Shown piece after piece: positions 1 through 5,569 of a DNA stretch of 6,283 nucleotides. Within the stretch, counting starts at the first letter, position 1, and every line of letters begins with the position of its first letter. Location: contig PASL01000030.1 in the NCBI GenBank assembly GCA_002712125.1, positions 13,059 to 19,341 of the forward strand, given 5' to 3'. Origin of the DNA: Chloroflexota bacterium (GTDB lineage: Bacteria > Chloroflexota > Dehalococcoidia > Lucifugimonadales > Lucifugimonadaceae). The translations under genes were made by a program, and so were the position numbers. The notes beneath the pieces were generated by a model. That model did not search any database. It worked only from the letters and a program-made list of their open reading frames with translations, and was not told the DNA's origin.

Positions 1-290
1 GTCAAATTTTGGCGATGACCACGCAATACTCGCTGACGAGTTTTATTTTTATATCTTAATGAAAGTACTTTGTCTGATTTTTTTTGTTCGGCTATCTCAG
101 CTATAACTTTTTTTCCTTCAACTAAAGGCTTACCAATCTCAATAGTTCCATTAATAGAAGACATTAATACATTCTCAAAAATAACATCCGAACCTATATC
201 AGCATTAATTTTCTCAATATCAATTTGATCGCCTTCACGAACTCTGTACTGTTTTCCACCAGTTTTTATAACTGCATAATCTTGCGACAT
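1..290 (-). CDS. rplU: 50S ribosomal protein L21, N-terminal 96 residues (3' end cut by window edge)
   Basis: L21 is a small protein of the large ribosomal subunit that binds 23S rRNA. The reading frame starts at the ATG at 288-290 and is still open at position 1, giving 96 complete codons of the roughly 100-105 usual for the family. The start MSQDYAVIKTGGKQYRVREG matches the L21 N-terminus (YAVIKTGGKQYRV is the family hallmark). The central segment GKPLVEGKKVIAEI and the basic end RYKNKTRQRVLRGHRQNL, with the GHRQ motif, are also typical. Only the last few residues should be missing. The start is supported by AGGA nine bases upstream and by conservation from residue 5 onwards. The gene has its own promoter, separating it from the accessory genes upstream; in most bacteria rpmA (L27) would follow beyond the edge. 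The stretch KSDKVLSLRYKNKTRQ is somewhat divergent, but identity is not in doubt. Confidence 0.97.
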   Translation of the reverse strand, partial: MSQDYAVIKTGGKQYRVREGDQIDIEKINADIGSDVIFENVLMSSINGTIEIGKPLVEGKKVIAEIAEQKKSDKVLSLRYKNKTRQRVLRGHRQNL

Positions 291-299
291 ATAATTTTT

Positions 300-305
300 T
301 CCTAA
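300..305 (-). promoter_or_regulatory. Ribosome binding site of rplU
   Basis: On the minus strand the sequence reads TTAGGA followed by nine bases and the rplU ATG. AGGA is a good match to the anti-Shine-Dalgarno sequence at normal spacing, and it decides the start. It is the only clear Shine-Dalgarno sequence before any start codon in the window. Confidence 0.8.
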
Positions 306-317
306 TAAACTAAATTA

Positions 318-334
318 CTATTTTATTAAAATAG
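318..334. repeat. 17-base perfect palindrome over the rplU -10 box
   Basis: The sequence CTATTTTA-T-TAAAATAG is a perfect inverted repeat with 8-base arms and a single central base. It covers the whole -10 box of the predicted rplU promoter. It could be an operator for a dimeric regulator, a weak AT-only stem at the end of the upstream transcript, or chance in an AT-rich spacer. No GC-rich stem followed by a U-run is present, so an ordinary intrinsic terminator is unlikely. Confidence 0.4.
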
Positions 335-348
335 AGCCTTAAGGTCAA
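320..348 (-). promoter_or_regulatory. Probable sigma70-type promoter of rplU
   Basis: On the minus strand a -35 box TTGACC (343-348) is followed by a 17-base spacer and a -10 box TAAAAT (320-325). Each hexamer matches five of six consensus positions and the spacing is optimal. Transcription would start near 312-314, leaving a leader of roughly 22-25 bases that holds the Shine-Dalgarno sequence. Such a short leader leaves no room for a structured ribosomal-protein autoregulatory element. The promoter lies in the only sizeable intergenic gap of the window, immediately ahead of a housekeeping gene, which raises confidence beyond what AT-rich sequence alone would allow. Confidence 0.75.
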
Positions 349-382
349 TTGTATTTCAACATTTATAATAGAAAAATTTAGA

Positions 383-1756
383 TTATATATTTTCAATCTC
401 ATAATCTTCTATTAAATATCCTAGATCGATTGTTTTTTTTATGGTATCAGGATCTAATTCTTTACTTCTAGAATCTATAGTTTTACTATTACTAATTACA
501 GAGCCAACATTCTTAACGAATAACTTTTCAGATTTAAAGTCATTATATATATAATCGTTTTCTATATAGCACCATGGAGATAATCTAAGGTTATTCTTGT
601 TTCTAATACTGACTTTTTGCTGAACTACATTATTGCTAGTTATAATTTTTTCATATCCTGATATCATATTTTGGTAGGAATATTTATCAGAAATCACTTC
701 TTTAGATTGGATGATATCGTCTAAAGAAATTTCTAGGCAATTTAAAATATTATCAACAGCTCTATCTATATCTCCATAAGGAAAAAGTTTTATTGCTGGT
801 ATATCATTATAATTTCTAAATCCCCCAACTGAGGAACACACTGCAGGCGTGTTATTTACTACTGACTCTAATGGAACTAAACCAAATGATTCTACAAAAT
901 TACCTGGGCATACAGTAACATTAGCCAATGAATACAAATTGTTCATATTTTGGTAAGGGATCCAATTATGTAATTTTATAATATTTTCTGCTTTTTCATT
1001 TTTGGCAATTTTTACTATTTGCTCAAATGATAATGATGTATCATCATTATTTGTGCTTTTTGAAAAATACGGCATCATAAGATTGACCTTGATCTTAGAA
1101 ACTTTAGTTTGTAACTTAACCGCTATTTTCATAGCCTCAACAACGCCTTTTGTAATTTGAGGCCTATGAGGAAATAATAAATTAACTTCGCCTAAATTTT
1201 TATTCTTATTTACCATATAATTTCGTTTTTCATCAAAACTAATACCATTAGGTACTGTAAAAATTGGCTCTATTATTTTTTTCTTTGACAATACTAATGT
1301 AGCTTCGATGCAATTTTTCAAGTAATCACTTGGTACAATTGTAGATTGAGCATTAAGAGATAGAGCAGAAATTATTGACTCATCATATATAAAGTCATGA
1401 AATGAACGTATAATGTTTTTCTCAGAAAAAGAATCTCTTAGATATATACCATCAGCGTGTAAATATATTTTATCAGCCCAATCACTACCCTCTCTAATCA
1501 CCTTAAAAGTTTTTATTAAATTTATTGGTGAAACTTGATATGGAGAAGGAAATTTTCCCCTAAATAATAAATTAGGATATACCTCAGAATTACCTATAGT
1601 AAACTTTTTTTGATTGTTTTCAATAGCACTACACCAAACTTTTACCTCATGTCCATAATCTCCTAAAGAAGCTGATAATTCATGTAAAATTTTTTGGGAG
1701 CCACCCATTATACTTTTATCATTTAAGGGTGCTAAAGAAAAAATCGCAATACGCAT
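383..1756 (-). CDS. GT-B fold glycosyltransferase (family 4 type) with a C-terminal extension
   Basis: A probable retaining, nucleotide-sugar-dependent glycosyltransferase of 457 residues, cytoplasmic or peripheral at the inner face of the membrane. The start MRIAIFSLAP is the first beta strand of the fold, followed by the MGGSQ loop (residues 17-21) and GHEVKVW (35-41). The hinge region contains VPNGI (168-172). The C-terminal Rossmann half begins near LLFPHRPQITKG (193-204), with R198 and K203 where the family places donor-phosphate-binding residues. The E-x7-E signature is ESFGLVPLE (E289, E297), followed by the GG loop at 311-312. Residues up to about 375 make a complete enzyme; about 388-457 are extra. 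The start lies seven bases after the flavin reductase stop with no Shine-Dalgarno sequence, suggesting translational coupling. The absence of a signal peptide or membrane segment fits a cytoplasmic enzyme. Donor sugar and acceptor cannot be read from the sequence. Confidence 0.85.
   Translation of the reverse strand: MRIAIFSLAPLNDKSIMGGSQKILHELSASLGDYGHEVKVWCSAIENNQKKFTIGNSEVYPNLLFRGKFPSPYQVSPINLIKTFKVIREGSDWADKIYLHADGIYLRDSFSEKNIIRSFHDFIYDESIISALSLNAQSTIVPSDYLKNCIEATLVLSKKKIIEPIFTVPNGISFDEKRNYMVNKNKNLGEVNLLFPHRPQITKGVVEAMKIAVKLQTKVSKIKVNLMMPYFSKSTNNDDTSLSFEQIVKIAKNEKAENIIKLHNWIPYQNMNNLYSLANVTVCPGNFVESFGLVPLESVVNNTPAVCSSVGGFRNYNDIPAIKLFPYGDIDRAVDNILNCLEISLDDIIQSKEVISDKYSYQNMISGYEKIITSNNVVQQKVSIRNKNNLRLSPWCYIENDYIYNDFKSEKLFVKNVGSVISNSKTIDSRSKELDPDTIKKTIDLGYLIEDYEIENI
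386..595 (-). other. C-terminal extension domain of the glycosyltransferase
   Basis: Residues 388-457 lie beyond the last helix expected for a GT-B enzyme (ending near SGYEKIITSN). They form a compact-looking unit: RLSPWCYIENDYIYNDF (391-407) looks like a pair of beta strands, KLFVKNVGSVISNSK a further strand and turn, and DPDTIKKTIDLGYLIED a helix with a GYLI end. The order (short strands, then helix, then a G-Y-hydrophobic end) recalls small winged-helix or PqqD-like peptide-binding domains. That resemblance is by eye only and the domain is not identified. Confidence 0.35.
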
Positions 1757-1763
1757 AGTTTAA

Positions 1764-2270
1764 TTACCGTGATGGTATAAATTGCCCATAATTTCTATCT
1801 GACCAAACTAAAGGTTCATCATCAGAAAAAATTACCTCGTTAACTTTTCCAATAAAAATTGTGTGATCGCCAGCAATAATATCATTGAAAACCTCACATT
1901 TCATAATAGCTAAAGATTTTTTGATTATAGGAACACCTCCAAGTGTAGAAAAAGTATTTTTCTCAAAATCTAAATCTCTATCATTATAATTAGACTGAGA
2001 ACGAGCAAAATAATTTGCAATATTTGCTTGATCTTTAGTAAGAAAATTAAGTGCAAAAACACCTGATAATTTTATAAAATCATGAGATTTTCTCTTCGCT
2101 CCTACAACAACTAAAATTAATAAAGGATCTAAAGAAACTGAGGTAACTGATGCTGCAGTCATACCATGATAAGATTTACTATCATCTAATGTTGTAATTA
2201 TTGATACCCCTGTAGGAAATTTAGACCAAACATCCTTGAACAAACTAATTTTTTCTATTTTTTTACTCAT
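1764..2270 (-). CDS. Flavin reductase-like, FMN-binding split-barrel protein
   Basis: At 168 residues this is the usual size for the flavin reductase-like family (HpaC, NtaB type). Such proteins use NAD(P)H to reduce free FMN or FAD, usually for a partner flavin-dependent monooxygenase. Recognisable parts are FPTGVSIITT (18-27), the FMN-binding stretch GMTAASVTSVSLDPLLILV (36-54), FALNFL (72-77), GDHTIFIGKV (134-143) and the end YGQF (161-164). The protein is soluble, with no signal peptide. Its start ATGAGTAA overlaps the lipoprotein stop by eight bases; only a weak GGA lies upstream, so re-initiation by terminating ribosomes is likely. No monooxygenase is encoded in the window, so the partner must lie elsewhere, or the protein acts on something bound by its neighbours. 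Some members of this fold are stand-alone oxidoreductases, so the exact reaction is open. Confidence 0.9.
   Translation of the reverse strand: MSKKIEKISLFKDVWSKFPTGVSIITTLDDSKSYHGMTAASVTSVSLDPLLILVVVGAKRKSHDFIKLSGVFALNFLTKDQANIANYFARSQSNYNDRDLDFEKNTFSTLGGVPIIKKSLAIMKCEVFNDIIAGDHTIFIGKVNEVIFSDDEPLVWSDRNYGQFIPSR
2263..2270 (-). promoter_or_regulatory. 8-base stop/start overlap, lipoprotein to flavin reductase
   Basis: The minus strand reads ATGAGTAA. The ATG opens the flavin reductase and the TAA in another frame closes the lipoprotein gene. With no strong Shine-Dalgarno sequence ahead, this arrangement points to translational coupling. Confidence 0.7.
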
Positions 2271-3357
2271 AATTCTTAATCCAATCTATCTTAATAGGAT
2301 CTCGATATCCTGATAATTCTACAAAAGCATCTCCAATATCATTATAATTATTATCAAAAACTGTAGATTTTCCTTCCCAGTAAGTCTGAGTTGGAGGCAG
2401 ACCCTCATATATCTCTTGATCTAGGATATCTGGCTTAACAGTAAAATTCAAATTTATTTTTTCAATATATATATTCCATCCCGAAGGATAATTTGTGTCT
2501 GTTTTTGAACTATACCAATCGTCTATAACTTCTATTTTTATACCATCGTTTATATGAGTGACTGAACCATTTTTTGCTTGATATGTACCATACAGTAATT
2601 CAACGTTACCTTTTGTATCTCTTGACTGAGAAATCATGATATTATCTCCATTATCAAGCATTATTCCAAACCACTGCCATCCAGCTGGTTTTCCAGGTAC
2701 AAAGAAATCCCCCCATTGATGATCAAACCAAGATTCTCCCTTAACTGATAACTTTTTATCATGTATTTTTATAGTTCCAGTAGTTTTTTGTCTAGGCCAA
2801 GTATAATAATAACTATATCCTAGACTTGTCTCGAACCAACCAATTTGATTATGTAACATTGGCTCTTGGAAAGAATCAAAATATAAATTCAAATCTATAT
2901 CATCTGTAAATATACTTATCTCAAATTGTCCAGGTTTAGGACCAATAATATATTTCCAATCAGAAATAAATATAGTTCCCAAATTATTTGAATATATATT
3001 ATTTAAACCTTTATCAGCCCTTGCCAATTGAAAAACTTCACCTGTCTTTATATTTGTTATACTCATCTGAGCTACATAGTTATCTTTATCGCTATTCTGG
3101 GATTTAAATATCACAAAATGAAAACCCCATTTTTCACCATTTTCATCCTCCAAATGGCCGCTATGATACCACCATTCCAATCTATTATCATGACCAAATT
3201 CATGTATAGAAATTTCTGAACCTAAATCTAAATCTAAATAATAAGGAGTTGGGGTTGGCTTAGGTAATATATCCCTGTTTATTGTATTTATGTTTTCTGC
3301 TCCTGAACATGCAGAAATAATAAATAATAAAAGTATGTAAAAAAATTTAATTTTCAT
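2263..3357 (-). CDS. Exported lipoprotein with AttH/CrtC-like lipocalin domains
   Basis: A 364-residue predicted lipoprotein. The N-terminus MKIKFFYILLLFIISAC is a short type II signal peptide with lipobox ISAC and lipidated Cys17; the start gives exactly this signal, so it is secure. A Pro/Thr spacer (PKPTPTPYY, 32-40) follows. The body matches the AttH / carotenoid 1,2-hydratase-like family: EWWYHSGHL (61-69), GFHFVIFKS (78-86), a strand pair near YYYTWPRQKTTGTI (183-196), ESWFDHQWGDF (208-218), GWQWFGIMLDNG (226-237), YPSGW (290-294), LDQE (312-315), YWEG (326-329) and VELSGY (346-351). These correspond to two lipocalin-like barrels. The family includes hydratases of carotenoids and proteins of unknown role next to exporters. 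Lipid anchoring outside the membrane favours binding or handing over a hydrophobic ligand, but hydratase-like chemistry is not excluded. The start overlaps the end of the MmpL gene by 11 bases, without a Shine-Dalgarno sequence, implying coupled synthesis. Confidence 0.9.
   Translation of the reverse strand: MKIKFFYILLLFIISACSGAENINTINRDILPKPTPTPYYLDLDLGSEISIHEFGHDNRLEWWYHSGHLEDENGEKWGFHFVIFKSQNSDKDNYVAQMSITNIKTGEVFQLARADKGLNNIYSNNLGTIFISDWKYIIGPKPGQFEISIFTDDIDLNLYFDSFQEPMLHNQIGWFETSLGYSYYYTWPRQKTTGTIKIHDKKLSVKGESWFDHQWGDFFVPGKPAGWQWFGIMLDNGDNIMISQSRDTKGNVELLYGTYQAKNGSVTHINDGIKIEVIDDWYSSKTDTNYPSGWNIYIEKINLNFTVKPDILDQEIYEGLPPTQTYWEGKSTVFDNNYNDIGDAFVELSGYRDPIKIDWIKNYE
3347..3357 (-). promoter_or_regulatory. 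11-base overlap, MmpL transporter to lipoprotein
   Basis: The lipoprotein ATG (3355-3357) lies inside the last codons of the transporter gene, whose TAA is at 3347-3349. The bases upstream of the ATG contain no purine-rich Shine-Dalgarno sequence. Translation of the lipoprotein probably depends on ribosomes finishing the transporter. Confidence 0.7.
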
Positions 3358-5551
3358 GTGATATTTTTGGTAAAATTTTATCTAACCAAGATGGCAACCA
3401 CCAATTTAATGGACCAGCAATTCTCATTAAGGACGGCGCAATTAAGGCCCTAACTAATGTGACATCTACAAATACTGCAATTGCTAATCCCAATCCTATT
3501 GCCTTCACAACCACAACATCAGCAATAATGAAACTTGAAGCTACTACAATCAAAATAGCAGCGGCACCAGTAATTATTGAACCACTTTTTTGTAGTCCTA
3601 TAGAAACACTCAATACATTATTATTAGTTTTTTTATATGCCTCAGAAACTCGTGACAATAGGAAAATTTCATAGTCCATACTTAGTCCAAAAATTACTGC
3701 AAAAAGTAAAATAGGTAAAGTTGAATCAATCACTCCCATTGGTTGAAAGTTTAGTAAACTGCTAAAATTTCCATCTTGGAAAATAAATACTAAAGCTCCA
3801 TAACTTGCAAAAATTGATAATATATTTAATATTACAGCCTTTAAGGGCAAAATTATAGATCTGAACAAAATCATCAATGAAATATAAGTTACAAGCACTA
3901 CAACCAAAACAACTATAGGAAATTTTTTGTATAAGCTATTAACTATATCGGTCGTTTCACCTGGTCCTCCATCAACAAGCATTTCTCCTTTATCTAGTTT
4001 ATAAGATCTAATTTCTGTCACTAAATTTCTAGTCTCTGGACCAAAAGGGTGAAAATTACTTTCTAATAAAAATAAAATAGCTCCATCTCTAGCGAAATTT
4101 GCAACAATATTTCGCACTTCAAAATCTGTCAAAGAATTTGGATCTTCATACATTAGTAGATATTGTTCAAAGGTAAAAGTTTCATCAATATTCACTATAC
4201 TTTTAACCCTAGTAATACCCTTAATATTTTCTAAATTTTTACCAATATCGTATGCATATTCTAAATTTTCTGGTGAAAATGTTTTACCTTCAAAAGTATA
4301 TATCACTGGTATAATTGTTTTTTTCCCAAAATCAAATTCTTCATATAAGATATCAAAACCTTGTCTACTTTCAATAGATTTAGGTAATATTGTCGCATCT
4401 ACAGTTCCTAACCTCATGTTTAGAACGGGGGTTGCAAGAATAATTAATATTGTTGTTGTTGGCAGCAAAATTAACCACGGCTTAGACATTACCCATTTTG
4501 AGAATGGTAGCCAAAATTCAAATTTACTTTTTCTTTTGGGTAGGATTCTAAAATAATTAATTCTATGACCAATGAATGATAATAATACAGGCATCAATGT
4601 TAATGAAGCAAATAACGCACAAAATATTACAATCACAGCACCTATTCCAACTGACCTAAGCATCATTATATCGAATGTAATCAAACTTACTAAGCCTACA
4701 AGACTTGTACACGCAGAAAAAAATATAGCAGGTCCGGCTCTTGTATGTGTATTAATAATTGCTTGAGTTACATCTTTTGAGTTGATTAATTCTTCCTTAA
4801 ATCTAGATGTGTAAAACAAAGAATAATCTATGCCTAATCCTATACCCAAAAGAGTAACAATATTTAAAGCAAAAACAGACATATCTATACTTTGAGAAAT
4901 TATGTAGACCAACGCAAGCCCTAAAATGACACCTCCACCTCCTACGGCAGCCGGTAGAAAAGCAGCAATTATAGTTCCAAAAACTATCAACAATGTTACT
5001 GTTGCTAAAGGAAATGCAAATAGTTCTCCTTTTCTTAGATCTTTTTCGCTAGCCAAAGAAATATCGCGGTAAAGTGCAGGTCCGCCAGTGATAATCATTT
5101 CTAAGGCACCTGGATTAATCTCTTTTTCGACCATCTTTAGAAATTCGAGTGACTCTTCTAATTCAATACTCAAACCAACTGTTGCATGTACTGTATTACT
5201 CATGTTTGAGGCTCTATTAGGATCATCCAAATGGGTAACAATAGAAGATACTTCACTGTATTGATTTAGTGGTAGCAATGCACCTTGAATACTCTCAGTA
5301 AATCTTGGATCAAAAGGTGACCAATCTTTATGTGAAAACACTAAATCAAATGCAATAGTAGAAACTTCCATCTTTTCCTGCATCAATTTTCTAGCTTCAA
5401 CCGATGGGAAATTTTCATTGGAAAAACCTCCAGGCTTGAGATATTTTTGCGCCTGAGGTGCAAATGGCAAAGAGACAAATACCATAAAGAGCCAGATCAT
5501 TACTACATAAAGTCTGAGTTGGATTATTTTTTTACCAAAAGTTTCAAACAT
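3347..5551 (-). CDS. MmpL-type RND transporter
   Basis: A 734-residue integral membrane protein with the duplicated RND layout of MmpL/YdfJ exporters, which use proton-motive force to export lipids and other hydrophobic compounds. TM1 is about 12-31, followed by a periplasmic (or outer) loop about 32-176. TM2-6 lie about 177-328. A cytoplasmic linker precedes TM7 (about 355-376), the second outer loop spans about 378-543, and TM8-12 lie about 545-705. The signatures are GIGLGIDYSLFYTSRFKEEL (236-255) in TM4 and GLSMDYEIFLLSRVSEAY (622-639) in TM10; Asp242-Tyr243 and Asp626-Tyr627 are the proton-relay pairs. The end VDVTLVRALIAPSLMR, then NWWLP, is characteristic. Length is normal for the shorter MmpL class, and both halves are intact. 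It starts 18 bases after the gyrA stop with no Shine-Dalgarno sequence and overlaps the lipoprotein gene. The substrate is not readable from the sequence; the lipocalin-like partner suggests something lipophilic. Confidence 0.93.
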   Translation of the reverse strand: MFETFGKKIIQLRLYVVMIWLFMVFVSLPFAPQAQKYLKPGGFSNENFPSVEARKLMQEKMEVSTIAFDLVFSHKDWSPFDPRFTESIQGALLPLNQYSEVSSIVTHLDDPNRASNMSNTVHATVGLSIELEESLEFLKMVEKEINPGALEMIITGGPALYRDISLASEKDLRKGELFAFPLATVTLLIVFGTIIAAFLPAAVGGGGVILGLALVYIISQSIDMSVFALNIVTLLGIGLGIDYSLFYTSRFKEELINSKDVTQAIINTHTRAGPAIFFSACTSLVGLVSLITFDIMMLRSVGIGAVIVIFCALFASLTLMPVLLSFIGHRINYFRILPKRKSKFEFWLPFSKWVMSKPWLILLPTTTILIILATPVLNMRLGTVDATILPKSIESRQGFDILYEEFDFGKKTIIPVIYTFEGKTFSPENLEYAYDIGKNLENIKGITRVKSIVNIDETFTFEQYLLMYEDPNSLTDFEVRNIVANFARDGAILFLLESNFHPFGPETRNLVTEIRSYKLDKGEMLVDGGPGETTDIVNSLYKKFPIVVLVVVLVTYISLMILFRSIILPLKAVILNILSIFASYGALVFIFQDGNFSSLLNFQPMGVIDSTLPILLFAVIFGLSMDYEIFLLSRVSEAYKKTNNNVLSVSIGLQKSGSIITGAAAILIVVASSFIIADVVVVKAIGLGLAIAVFVDVTLVRALIAPSLMRIAGPLNWWLPSWLDKILPKISHEN

Positions 5552-5569
5552 TATTCAATAAAAAAATAA

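Noticed and set aside
291..382. Intrinsic terminator after the glycosyltransferase gene
   Set aside because: The only inverted repeat is AT-only with a one-base centre and no following U-run, so it would form a very weak hairpin.
3028..3219. Plus-strand open frame of 63 codons
   Set aside because: It lies wholly inside the lipoprotein gene on the other strand, has no homology I recognise and no ribosome binding site; the lipoprotein frame carries clear family motifs.
2263..3357. Carotenoid glycoside pathway made of a CrtC-like hydratase plus the glycosyltransferase
   Set aside because: The CrtC-like protein has a lipoprotein signal and acts outside the membrane, while the glycosyltransferase is cytoplasmic; no other carotenoid gene is present. 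It remains possible but unsupported.
3459..3674. Plus-strand open frame of 71 codons
   Set aside because: It is antisense to the conserved last membrane segments of the MmpL protein and has low-complexity Thr/Ala/Ile composition typical of a shadow frame.
4572..4766. Plus-strand open frame of 64 codons
   Set aside because: Antisense to TM4-6 of the transporter; the translation is biased composition with no recognisable domain.
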